Origin: Candidatus Parvarchaeota archaeon
GTDB lineage: Archaea; Nanobdellota; Nanobdellia; WJKC01
Direction of reading: 5' to 3'
DNA length: 33,991 nucleotides
NCBI GenBank assembly: GCA_017608505.1
Contig: JAFCFT010000001.1
Coordinates: forward strand, 69,833 to 103,823
The notes under the pieces are model-generated. The model saw only the letters and a program-made list of their open reading frames with translations. It made no database searches and was not told where the DNA came from. Below are positions 22,311 to 30,483 of this stretch, one piece after another (within the stretch, counting starts at the first letter, position 1; each line of letters opens with the position of its first letter). A program made the translations under genes and the position numbers.

Positions 22311-23135
22311 ATGGATCAAAAATCACTTACAGTTGGGGTTTTAGGACCAAAAGGCTCGTACACAGAGCAGGCTGCGCTTTGCTATTTTAAAGACTGCGCT
22401 ATTATTGACAATTACTTAAGCCCCCAAGACATTATAGAAGATGTTTCGCGCTTAGTGATTGACTACGGCGTCGTGCCAGTTGAGAACTCAATACAAGGCG
22501 GAGTTGCCAGCACAATAGATGCTTTGATAAAATACAGAGTGAACATTGTTGGGGAAATAGTGCTTCCAATAAATCATGTTCTTGCAGCGCACCCTAAAGC
22601 AGAATTTTTTAGGCGCGTATTGTCGCATGAGCAGGCATTAAATCAATGCAAGGACTATTTAAAAGCTGAGTACCCTCATTGCGCATTAGAGCCAACAGCG
22701 TCTACATCCCTTGCTGCAAAAATTGTAAGTGAAAAAGAAATTGCTGATGCGTTAGTTATTTGCAGCGAGCATGCTGCAAAAACATACAAGCTAAAAATTA
22801 TAGCAAAACATATTGCTTCCACAAACAATAATGAGACAAGATTTTTTGTAATAGGCAACAGCACAGCAAAACCTACTGTGCATGATAAGACAAGCATTGT
22901 TTTTGGCTTGATTGATAGACCTGGTGCTTTGTACGACGCTCTTGGCGTTTTTAAAAAATACGAAATAAATCTGACAAGAATTGAATCAAGACCAACAAAG
23001 AAAAAACTTGGCGATTATTTATTCATAATTGATTTTGAAGGACATAAGGATAATGAAATAATTAAAAAAGCGCTAGAAGAACTTTCTAGTGCAACAACAT
23101 TCATTAAAATATTGGGGTCTTATGGAATTGCTTAA
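22311..23135 (+). CDS. pheA: Prephenate dehydratase with ACT domain
   Basis: Converts prephenate to phenylpyruvate in phenylalanine synthesis. 274 residues, monofunctional. The catalytic domain (1-185) opens with VGVLGPKGSYTEQAA, has PVENSIQGGV and the essential TRF (176-178, NETRFFVIG). The ACT domain (193-274) has GALYDAL (205-211) and ESRP (225-228), the Phe-binding motifs of feedback-inhibited enzymes. It heads a co-directional cluster with an unknown gene, pheS, pheT and hjc. Control appears two-layered: allosteric through ACT and, by inference, translational through the Phe-rich leader. Confidence 0.97.
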   Translation: MDQKSLTVGVLGPKGSYTEQAALCYFKDCAIIDNYLSPQDIIEDVSRLVIDYGVVPVENSIQGGVASTIDALIKYRVNIVGEIVLPINHVLAAHPKAEFFRRVLSHEQALNQCKDYLKAEYPHCALEPTASTSLAAKIVSEKEIADALVICSEHAAKTYKLKIIAKHIASTNNNETRFFVIGNSTAKPTVHDKTSIVFGLIDRPGALYDALGVFKKYEINLTRIESRPTKKKLGDYLFIIDFEGHKDNEIIKKALEELSSATTFIKILGSYGIA

Positions 23136-23973
23136 AGATTTTGCTGGAGAACTTGTAAAGAAAAGGTATGAGGAAGAACCTTTTCTTAAAGAGGTTTTTA
23201 GTAAATTGGAGTCTTTTTCAAGCAGATTAAAAGGCGTTGTTAATAATTATAAGAACGACCTTAATGCGCCTTACAAGACTTGGATTATGGATATTAATTC
23301 TCTTGAGTCTATGATAAAAGAGATGCCTTATGTTTTAACTGCTGATGCATATCTTGAGTCTTTAAAAAGCAAAGCAATTGAAAATCTAAAGATGTTTTAT
23401 TTTCCTAGTTATGTGAGGCATGATAACAAAGACGCATCTATTATATACAGGATCGTATCTGGGTGCTTATCTGCATTTGATGATAATTATAATGTTATTT
23501 TTAATTGCCTTTCTTCTGTGATAGACTATGAAGATGCTAAAGAAAATGCGAATAATGAAATTATCAAAGAATGTTATGAATTCAGTTATTTAATTAGTGT
23601 GGAAAGACATAACCTGTCATTAAACGCATTAAAAAAACTGCCTATTTTTGAATTAAAAGAAATGGCATCTAAAGAATTTAAGCAAATTTACCCTATTTGT
23701 GATGACATGCATTTTAAGATAATAAGGGCTTTTAGAGTATATGCAGCCAACATTAATTCAACTGTTATTAACCCTAGCGTGTATAATGTGCTTGAAAGCA
23801 AATTTTTTGAGATAGTTAAAAAGACAGATAGGGACAATTTGTCTTATTTTAAAGAAATAGTTGATGATTATAAATCTGCAGTCTTAGTAATTGCTGAGCA
23901 CTTTAAGAAATATTTGCCACACATAAATCTTGATGAAATGATGTCAAGACTGCGCGTATCCCAAAAACCTTAA
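23122..23973 (+). CDS. Hypothetical helical protein between pheA and pheS
   Basis: 283 residues from ATG 23122, which overlaps the end of pheA by 14 bases and so implies translational coupling. Almost entirely helical, with no membrane segment or signal peptide; begins MELLKDFAGELVKKRYEEEP and ends MMSRLRVSQKP. Scattered Cys (GCLSAF, FNCLSSV, KECYEF, PICDDMH) and a His/Tyr-rich centre are visible but no known motif. I do not recognise the family. The context (pheA upstream, pheST 27 bases downstream) suggests co-regulation with phenylalanine supply and charging. Confidence 0.75.
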   Translation: MELLKDFAGELVKKRYEEEPFLKEVFSKLESFSSRLKGVVNNYKNDLNAPYKTWIMDINSLESMIKEMPYVLTADAYLESLKSKAIENLKMFYFPSYVRHDNKDASIIYRIVSGCLSAFDDNYNVIFNCLSSVIDYEDAKENANNEIIKECYEFSYLISVERHNLSLNALKKLPIFELKEMASKEFKQIYPICDDMHFKIIRAFRVYAANINSTVINPSVYNVLESKFFEIVKKTDRDNLSYFKEIVDDYKSAVLVIAEHFKKYLPHINLDEMMSRLRVSQKP

Positions 23974-24000
23974 TAAAAAGAAAAGATTAAGTGAAGAGTA

Positions 24001-25533
24001 ATGAGTCCGAAAGATATTGCAGAAAGACTGCATGAACTTGAGAGAAAAGTGTTGCTTGCACTAAAAAAGAAGGATAAGCAGTTAAGTGCAGAACTTGTAA
24101 AGTCAACAGGCCTTGATGAGGCAAGCGTTAATAGGGCGCTTTTGTGGCTGCGTTCAAAAGGCTTAATAAAATTAAAAGAAGATATTAAAGAGCTTGTAGT
24201 TCTTGATGACAACGGGGAACTTTATGCTGAAAAAGGTTTTCCTGAGAAAAGATTCTTAAAAATCGCTTTAGAGGACAACTCAATTCAAGGAGTGAAGGCA
24301 AGTCTCACAAAAGATGAATTTAATGTAAGCATAGGTTTGTTAAAAAGCAAAGGGTACATAAAATTAGAAGATGGCAAGATAACTGTCACACCCAAGGGTT
24401 TAAAATTCTTGAAAACTCAAACGCCTTACGAAAGGCTTGTATGCGAGCTATTAAACAGTCCTTTGGAACTTTCTAAGTTAAGTGCTGAACAAAAAAAAGC
24501 AGTAGACGAATTAAAGAGCCGGAAAAAAATTATTAAAATAGAAATTAAGACGTATAGAATAGCAAGCTTGACAAACAAAGGAACTGAAATACTTCCATAT
24601 GTCAAGCTTGAAAAGTTAATAGGGCAGCTTACTCCTCAAATATTAAGCACAGGTTCTTATAAAGGCGCAAAATTTAGAAAATACGATCTTAAAGCTCCAA
24701 CTCCTAGAATATTTTACGGCAAAAAACACTTTGTTACAGTAATAAAGGATAAAATTAGAAGAATTTTTCTTGATATGGGTTTTAGGCAAGTTGATGGGCC
24801 TTTGCTCGAATTAAGCTTTTGGAACTTTGACGCTTTGTTTCAGCCGCAAGACCATCCAGCAAGGGAAATGCATGACACGTTTTTTGTAAAAGAACCTTTG
24901 CGCGGCCGCCTTCCTGATAAAAAATTAGTTCAAAGAGTAAAATTAGTTCATGAAAACGGCTGGACAACTGGGAGCAAAGGATGGGGATATGACTGGAGCG
25001 AATCAATCGCCTCAACAAATGTCCTAAGAACTCATACAACTGCTGTCAGCGTCAGAACTCTTGCAGGAACAAAGCCAAAAGACTTGCCACTTAAAGTTTT
25101 TTGTGTTGGGAGCGTATTTAGAAACGAAACTCTTGATTACAAACATTTATTTGAATTCACTCAAGTAGAAGGCATTGTTGCAGCGCCAAATGTTACTTTT
25201 AGAAATTTGCTTGGCATACTTAAAAACTTCTTTAATAGATTGGGCTTTAGCGAAGTTAGATTCAGGCCTGGATATTTTCCGTATACTGAAATGAGTGTTG
25301 AGCCTGAAGTTTTGCATCCTGTTAAAAAAGAATGGATGGAGCTTGGCGGCGCAGGGATTTTTAGGCCAGAAGTTGTAAAGCCCTTGCTTGGCATTGATGT
25401 GCCTGTGCTTGCTTGGGGAATTGGGTTTGAGCGCTCTGTCATGGACGTGCTTGATATAAAAGATATAAGGGACGTTTATTCAAACAATATTGAGTTATTA
25501 AGGGAAAAGTCGCCATATACAAGGAGGTTTTGA
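24001..25533 (+). CDS. pheS: Phenylalanyl-tRNA synthetase alpha subunit
   Basis: Catalytic subunit of the alpha2beta2 PheRS. 510 residues, archaeal/eukaryotic type: the N-terminal 190 residues form winged-helix tRNA-binding modules (LDEASVNRALLWLRSKGLI, VSIGLLKSKGYIKLEDGKI) in place of the bacterial coiled coil. The catalytic core has motif 1 near DMGFRQVDGPLLELSFWNFDALFQPQDHP, motif 2 CVGSVFRNETLDYKHLFEFTQVEG, and motif 3 LAWGIGFERSVMD. TTAATAAAAAG about 26 bases upstream suggests that it may also have its own promoter besides read-through from pheA. Confidence 0.97.
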   Translation: MSPKDIAERLHELERKVLLALKKKDKQLSAELVKSTGLDEASVNRALLWLRSKGLIKLKEDIKELVVLDDNGELYAEKGFPEKRFLKIALEDNSIQGVKASLTKDEFNVSIGLLKSKGYIKLEDGKITVTPKGLKFLKTQTPYERLVCELLNSPLELSKLSAEQKKAVDELKSRKKIIKIEIKTYRIASLTNKGTEILPYVKLEKLIGQLTPQILSTGSYKGAKFRKYDLKAPTPRIFYGKKHFVTVIKDKIRRIFLDMGFRQVDGPLLELSFWNFDALFQPQDHPAREMHDTFFVKEPLRGRLPDKKLVQRVKLVHENGWTTGSKGWGYDWSESIASTNVLRTHTTAVSVRTLAGTKPKDLPLKVFCVGSVFRNETLDYKHLFEFTQVEGIVAAPNVTFRNLLGILKNFFNRLGFSEVRFRPGYFPYTEMSVEPEVLHPVKKEWMELGGAGIFRPEVVKPLLGIDVPVLAWGIGFERSVMDVLDIKDIRDVYSNNIELLREKSPYTRRF

Positions 25534-25534
25534 A

Positions 25535-27184
25535 ATGCCAGTTATTTCATTTGACAGAAAGGATTTTTGCAAGCTTGTTGGAAAAAACTATTCAAAAGAA
25601 AAATTAGAAGAATTGCTTCCTATGCTTGGCATGGAATGGGAAGGCAGCGAAGGAGACGAAATAACAGTCGAAGTTTTTCCAAACAGGCCAGACCTTTTAA
25701 GCGTTGAAGGCCTTGCAAGGGCTTTTCGCTCTTTTGTAGGTCTGCGCAAAGGATTAATGCATTACAAAGTAAAAGAATCTAATTATGAATTACATGTTAA
25801 TAAGACTGTTAAGGCAGTTCGTCCAATAGTTGCGGCTGCTGTTGTAAAAGGCGTTAAATTAACAAGCGAAGGCATACGATCTTTGATGCAGTTGCAAGAA
25901 AAACTGCACATAACGCATGCAAGAAACAGGGCAAAGGCAGCAATAGGGGTTCATGACTTAAGAGCTGTAAAATTTCCAGTTACTTATGCTGCTGTAGATC
26001 CGCAAAGCGTAAAATTCATTCCATTAGACGGCTCAAGAATGATGACTCCTGAGGAGATTCTTGCAGAGCACCCAAAAGGCATAAAGTACGCGCATTTAAT
26101 TAATAAATTCACAGCCTACCCTATGATTATTGGAGCTGATAACGAAGTCTTGTCATTTCCTCCAATAATTAACAGCGAATTAACAAAGTTAAGACCTAAA
26201 ACTAAAGACTTGTTCATTGATGTTACTGGCACATGCGAATTCACTGTAAATAAAGCTTTAAACATTGTTACTACATCTCTTATTGAGAGAGGGGCTAAAG
26301 CATGCTCTGTTTTAATTCATGACGGCTTAAGCAAAAAACACACTCCAAATTATGACGTAGAAACAATGGATTTAAATGTCAGTTACTGCAACTCATTGCT
26401 TGGTGTTGATTTCTCGCCAAAGAGAGTGGCAGGACTCTTGGCAAACATGGGTTTTGACGCTAAAATAAAAGAGGACACATTAAATGTAAGCATCCCTTGT
26501 TACAGGACAGACATACTTCATCCAATAGACCTTGTTGAAGAAGTTGCTATTGCTTATGGATATATGAATTTTAAAGCAGAACTGCCTCAAATCAACACAA
26601 TTGGGAAGGAGCTGCCTGTTGAAGCAGCTGCAAACTTTATAAGAGACTTTCTTATTGGAAATGGATTTATTGAAGTCATAAACTGGGACCTTATAAATGA
26701 AGATGTCTTATTTAAGAAGATGAATGCTAAAAAAAGACCTATTGTTAAACTTTTAAATCCAAAGACTAGCGAGTATTCTGTTGTAAGAGATTATCTCACT
26801 CCTGTTATTCTTAATTACTATTCTCAAAACAAACATAATGACTATCCTCAAAATATTTTTGAAATAGGGAGAGTCATGAAATTAGATCAAAATGAAAGCA
26901 CGGGTGTTCTAGAGGAGCTTAACTTGTGCTTTGCAACAGCGCATTCAACAAGCAATTACTCTGAAGTGAAAGGCGTTCTTGACAATTTGATGAAAGCGCT
27001 CAAAATAAAATATTCTCTTAAAGAAGTCAGCAACTCTTCATTTATTGAAGGGCGTGTTGCAGAAATATTTGTTAATAAAGAAGCTGTTGGCTTTATAGGC
27101 GAAATAAGCCCTGAAGTATTAATTAATTTTGACCTTAAAATACCGATAACTATATGTGAGATAAACCTTTCTAAGATATTATGA
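25535..27184 (+). CDS. pheT: Phenylalanyl-tRNA synthetase beta subunit
   Basis: 549 residues, the normal archaeal length. In order: N-terminal domain with VEVFPNRPDLLSVEGLARAF; B3/4 editing domain (about 85-265, VHDLRAVKFPVTY, TGTCEFTVNKALNIV); B5 domain (about 270-345, LNVSYCNSLLGVDFSPKRV, CYRTDILHPIDLVEEVAIAYGY); and a catalytic-like core to the end. No tRNA-binding S4-like or anticodon domain of the bacterial kind. The start has a strong Shine-Dalgarno AAGGAGG (25521-25527), and the ATG begins one base after the pheS stop. Its stop overlaps the hjc start as ATGA. Confidence 0.97.
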   Translation: MPVISFDRKDFCKLVGKNYSKEKLEELLPMLGMEWEGSEGDEITVEVFPNRPDLLSVEGLARAFRSFVGLRKGLMHYKVKESNYELHVNKTVKAVRPIVAAAVVKGVKLTSEGIRSLMQLQEKLHITHARNRAKAAIGVHDLRAVKFPVTYAAVDPQSVKFIPLDGSRMMTPEEILAEHPKGIKYAHLINKFTAYPMIIGADNEVLSFPPIINSELTKLRPKTKDLFIDVTGTCEFTVNKALNIVTTSLIERGAKACSVLIHDGLSKKHTPNYDVETMDLNVSYCNSLLGVDFSPKRVAGLLANMGFDAKIKEDTLNVSIPCYRTDILHPIDLVEEVAIAYGYMNFKAELPQINTIGKELPVEAAANFIRDFLIGNGFIEVINWDLINEDVLFKKMNAKKRPIVKLLNPKTSEYSVVRDYLTPVILNYYSQNKHNDYPQNIFEIGRVMKLDQNESTGVLEELNLCFATAHSTSNYSEVKGVLDNLMKALKIKYSLKEVSNSSFIEGRVAEIFVNKEAVGFIGEISPEVLINFDLKIPITICEINLSKIL

Positions 27185-27540
27185 GCCGCAAGAAAAGAGG
27201 ATGCGACTACGAAAGGAAACTTGTTTTAATGCTTAGGAGCATGGGGTACTCTGCAGTAAGGGTTGCTGGTTCTGGATGCACTCGCGCAGAAAGTCCAGAT
27301 ATTATTGCAAGCAACGGCTCTAGGATAATTTCTTTTGAAGTAAAAAGCACTCAAAAATCATTTATTTATTTAGACAAAAAAACTATAGACAATTTAATCT
27401 CGTTCAGCAAAAGTTTTAGAAGCGAGCCTATTGTTGCTTTGCACATTAAAAACAAGGGTTGGTTTTTTAAAGACGCTTTAGAATTATCTAATTTGAAGAC
27501 TGTTAGACTTGACGAGACTAACTGCTCTGACAAATTCTAA
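27181..27540 (+). CDS. hjc: Archaeal Holliday junction resolvase
   Basis: Cleaves four-way DNA junctions in recombination. 119 residues. The nuclease signature is complete: RKKRGCDYERKL with Glu11, VAGSGCTRAESPDI with Asp40, and SFEVKST with Glu53 and Lys55; an aromatic strand (GWFFKDALEL) follows. It overlaps pheT by ATGA and is co-translated with it; no functional link to PheRS is implied. Confidence 0.93.
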   Translation: MSRKKRGCDYERKLVLMLRSMGYSAVRVAGSGCTRAESPDIIASNGSRIISFEVKSTQKSFIYLDKKTIDNLISFSKSFRSEPIVALHIKNKGWFFKDALELSNLKTVRLDETNCSDKF

Positions 27541-27728
27541 TTTTCTACCGGAGGAGGCACAGGTTTTTATTGAAACAATAAATATTACTAATTAAAATAG
27601 TGTCATTCATAATATTTAAATGTTTTGATAATTTTGTCTATACAAGACACCCCATCATTTCCTTTGGAAATAATTGTAGATAAAAAAGTCTATATATCTT
27701 TAATAACGTGTTCTGCCTCCTAAAACTT
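27541..27728 (+). other. Intergenic region after hjc
   Basis: Holds a TATA-like ATATTTAAA (27612-27620) and, starting about 26 bases later, a foldable stretch: TTTCC-TTT-GGAAA (27658-27670) nested inside ACAA (27642-27645)/TTGT (27674-27677). A second TATA (CTATATATC, about 27690-27698) serves the lipoprotein gene. A small RNA is possible but unsupported. Confidence 0.25.
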
Positions 27729-28031
27729 ATGAAAAAGTTGATTTTACTGCTTTCTTTAGTAGCGCTCTTAGGATGCACTAAGGCGCCTGATGCAAATGTT
27801 GCTACAAACCTTTGCATTAAAGCTTGCCAAGACGCATTGTCAGAAGGCATGGATTTAAGCAATGGCCCTTGCTTGAGCAATGAGATTGCTGACAACTGGG
27901 TCTGCGATGTAGCGCACAGTCCAAGGCAGGCAATAGACAATGACCCTTCTAATCAATGCCCTGCTTATGGAGTTAGTGCAAGCCACTTTGTAGAAGTTGA
28001 TCCAGAATGCAACTTTATTAGAGCAATTTAA
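27729..28031 (+). CDS. Small secreted lipoprotein-like protein
   Basis: 100 residues from ATG 27729; the GTG at 27708 is discounted because CTATATATC lies about 30 bases before 27729. Starts MKKLILLLSLVALLGC, a short signal peptide ending in a lipobox (A-L-L-G-C). The mature part has six further Cys (CIKAC, GPC, VCDV, QCPAY, ECNF), suggesting a disulfide-stabilised small domain. Family unknown. The 3' end overlaps the convergent phosphatase remnant by 14 bases. Confidence 0.75.
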   Translation: MKKLILLLSLVALLGCTKAPDANVATNLCIKACQDALSEGMDLSNGPCLSNEIADNWVCDVAHSPRQAIDNDPSNQCPAYGVSASHFVEVDPECNFIRAI

Positions 28032-28476
28032 ATGTTATTTTATTCTTATTAATTATAAGCATATGGGGCTTTCCGCCATACACGCTTGTAGATGATATTG
28101 TAATTACTCTTCCTTCATGTTCGCAGACAGGCCCTTCTAATGCTTTTTGCGGTTCGTGGCTTCTTATTATTTTTCTGACATTTAGAATTCTGCAAATTTT
28201 TTTAGACACGTCTTTTCCAAAAAGCGCTCCTGCGCCTCTTGGATTTTTTATTTCTCCTATTCTGTCATAGCTATCACATTAGTTCTCTTGACGAGTCTAT
28301 TGACAAATTCTATGACTTTAACGCCGTTTGGCCCTCTGTCAGCATAATCTCCAAGAAATATTAAAAAATCCTTTTCCAAATTAACAAGTTTTAATATTTT
28401 TTCTTACAACTAAATCTCCGTGAATGTCTCCAACAACAAATATGCTTTCAGCTTTTCCTTCATAAAGCGTTTTCAT
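28018..28476 (-). pseudogene. PPP-family protein phosphatase remnant
   Basis: Three reading frames contain ordered PPP phosphatase motifs. From ATG 28476: SIFVVGDIHGDLVVRK (metal-binding GDIHGD). After a shift near 28405: KDFLIFLGDYADRGPNGVKV (GDYxDRG). After another near 28265: RGAGALFGKDV, IIRSHEPQKALEGP and SSTSVYGGKPHML. The GNHE segment and the following hundred or so residues of a normal enzyme are missing between VIAMTE and SYDRIGEI. With two frameshifts and an internal deletion it cannot encode an active enzyme. Its ATG overlaps the stop of the upstream broken gene (ATGA), so it was once part of that operon. Confidence 0.8.
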
Positions 28477-28843
28477 TCTTTTATTAATCCGCCATAAGCA
28501 AACACTATTGTGCCTGCTATTGCAAAAATTTTCATTAAAAGCGCAAGTTCTGTCAAGAACGCGTTAAGACCAGTAAATATGGCCATTGAAATAAGCCCTA
28601 TCTCAAATAAAAGATGTTTCTTTTTAATTACGCCTTTTTCTCTATGCGAGCTTGCAAGAAATACTGTTCCTGCTGCTACAGGCGTTACAATCCACAGCTA
28701 TGCAGAAATTTTAAGAACAGGTCCAAAATTTATGTCAATGCCTTCGCTTCCTCTTACAATTACTACTTCTTCAATTACTATAAAAGAAACAATGATAAGC
28801 CACAATGACAATCCTAAGGCAAACACTTGTTTCGTATTATCAT
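28473..28843 (-). pseudogene. Membrane protein with amber codon and start frameshift
   Basis: One frame reads NDNTKQVFALGLSLWLII, through VEEVV-type helix and GSEGIDINFGPVLKISA, then TAG at 28698-28700, then LWIVTPVAAGTVFLASSHRE and two more hydrophobic segments to TGA at 28473. An ATG (28843) overlaps the upstream stop as TAATG but is one base out of frame with this reading. A GTG at 28826 could start a 42-residue piece. The whole would be a 4-helix protein of about 120 residues. One indel plus one nonsense codon indicate decay, alongside the broken phosphatase. Confidence 0.6.
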
Positions 28844-29391
28844 TAAAAAAATAACGGAACTAGAATTGAGAGCATAATCATGCTTGTCAAATCAGCAATA
28901 GATGTTGTCATTGGTATTAAATAATTGTCAGGATTATGCCCGCGTTTATACACATACAAACCTCCTATAATTGCTATTAAAAGCATAACTACTGTCAAGA
29001 CAACTGTTGCAATTGATGTTATTGCCATTATTTTAATAAGTATTTTTATTTCTAATTCCCCGCTTAAAAATATTGATATTGTGCTTAAATACAATGCAGA
29101 AATTAAGGCTACAAAACCTATATTTTTAAATAAAGTTCTTAACTCTTTAGATTTCCACCATTTTTTCTTAATGCCTTTTAAAAATAGTATTGTAGTGTAT
29201 TTTGATGCTATTATTGTTCCAAAATCGCCTATCATGTCATTTAATGCTGGAAACAGTATTATCAGTGGAACTATTTTTAAGAACTTTGTTTCAATTGCTG
29301 CTAATCCAAATCCTCCCACCGAACTTATTATTGAAGTGATTATTAAAATTGCAAAACTTTCTTTTACTGTCTTATAAATCAGCTTGTTCAT
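28843..29391 (-). CDS. MgtE/SLC41-like half transporter
   Basis: 182 residues with about five membrane helices. The cation-pathway motifs of the MgtE membrane domain are present: FPALNDMIGDFGTIIASKYTT and YKRGHNPDNYLIPMTTSIADL. Bacterial MgtE has one such domain per chain in a dimer; here two unequal half proteins are encoded side by side and probably pair, together with the PhoU/TrkA-C protein. The ATG overlaps the upstream stop as ATGA. Substrate is presumably a divalent cation such as Mg2+. Confidence 0.85.
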   Translation of the reverse strand: MNKLIYKTVKESFAILIITSIISSVGGFGLAAIETKFLKIVPLIILFPALNDMIGDFGTIIASKYTTILFLKGIKKKWWKSKELRTLFKNIGFVALISALYLSTISIFLSGELEIKILIKIMAITSIATVVLTVVMLLIAIIGGLYVYKRGHNPDNYLIPMTTSIADLTSMIMLSILVPLFF

Positions 29392-29909
29392 AATATCGCC
29401 ACAGCAATTATTAAACTGACCATGCAGATGATGTCTCCTATTGTTGTAACATAAGGCCCCATTATGTTGTCAGGGTCATACCCTTTTTTAAACAAGAAAA
29501 AGACAAAATACACAGTTACAGGTATCATAAAGGCGCCAGACAATATGCTTGCCATTATTGATATTAATATTATATTTGGGTAATTAAGACCCAGTAATAT
29601 GTTCGCTGCATAAGCAATTACGCCTAAGGAGGTTCCAAGCAGCAAAGTCAATATAATAGTAGACATTATATAATCTTTTGTAATCTGGCTTTTAAGCGAA
29701 TCTATTGTTCCTAAATGCAAGGCGCTGCTAAGTCTTGCTGAAAGCGTTCCGCTCAAATTCCCCCTCATTTCAAGAAATCCAGGCAACAATATCAACAATC
29801 CAGGAACTAGCGCTATTTCATGTTTTATTGAAGAAAGCATAAGCCCTGCTAGTAGCCCTCCTGTCAAAGATACAAATTCAGCAGCTAAAATTTGTCTAAG
29901 TTCGCTCAT
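29388..29909 (-). CDS. MgtE/SLC41-like half transporter
   Basis: 173 residues, five predicted helices. Key segments are LLPGFLEMRGNLSGTLSARLSSALHLG and FKKGYDPDNIMGPYVTTIGDI, equivalent to those of the partner gene (P-x-x-x-x-x-x-G and G-x-[DN]-PDN-x-x-x-P). No cytoplasmic N or CBS domain, so regulation must come from another subunit, probably the PhoU/TrkA-C protein just upstream. ATGA overlaps join all three genes. Confidence 0.87.
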   Translation of the reverse strand: MSELRQILAAEFVSLTGGLLAGLMLSSIKHEIALVPGLLILLPGFLEMRGNLSGTLSARLSSALHLGTIDSLKSQITKDYIMSTIILTLLLGTSLGVIAYAANILLGLNYPNIILISIMASILSGAFMIPVTVYFVFFLFKKGYDPDNIMGPYVTTIGDIICMVSLIIAVAIL

Positions 29910-30467
29910 ATAATCATTGTCTTGCCCTTTATCGCTTTTTTAAATGCTTCGCTTGCTTTTTTGGTCCCAATTCCTATTAGGAAATCTCCTGCTTTTACTA
30001 AAAAATTTCTGTTGATTTCAAAGTGCCATTTATTTCCTCTTTTAACGCATATAATGTCCACGCCTGTATGCGAGCGCAATTTGCTGTCTCCAAGTTTTTT
30101 ATTAACAATTGAAGAATCCTCGCTAACAAACCCGTACACAATCCTTTCTTTCTCGTCATCAATTATTTGATTTACTATGCTTTGGCCAGTGTCTCCTAAT
30201 TTAATTATGTTCATTGCAGCGTTTGCATAGTCCCTTATGTATTCTATCAAATTTATGAGCCTATATCTTTCTTCATCGCTTACTCTTACTTTGAATATCA
30301 AGCTTAAAGTGTCTTTTTCAAGTTTCACAAGGTCCTCATACAGCCCATTTACTTCTTTTGCCAGCGTCTTGTCATTTAAAAACAAAGAGTCATACGCCAG
30401 CTTTACAATCAACTCGCTTTTTTCTTTCATTTTAAGAATATTGTCTCTAACATTTTGGATAAGTCAT
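29906..30467 (-). CDS. PhoU-like plus TrkA-C regulator, frameshifted near its start
   Basis: The open frame from ATG 30430 gives 174 residues: a helical PhoU-like half (1-85, SELIVKLAYDSLFLNDKTLA) and a TrkA-C/RCK-C half (about 95-170, GDSKLRSHTGVDIICVKRG, FLVKAGDFLIGIG). Upstream, ATG 30467 reads MTYPK and stops, while the main frame extends upstream as NVRDNILKMKEKSEL, which matches the usual N-terminus of this family. A one-base indel in the AAAA run near 30451-30456 would restore it. Such proteins gate the adjacent MgtE-type permeases in many archaea; ligand binding by the TrkA-C domain is inferred. Confidence 0.8.
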
Positions 30468-30483
30468 CACCTCTTGCACTATT

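Noticed and set aside
28698..28700. TAG read as pyrrolysine
   Set aside because: No pyl genes are in view, the same gene also has a start frameshift, and its neighbour is clearly decayed; a nonsense mutation or error is simpler.
28510..28854. Plus-strand 114-residue open frame opposite the broken membrane gene
   Set aside because: Low-complexity antisense reading; the minus strand carries coherent membrane helices coupled to the operon.
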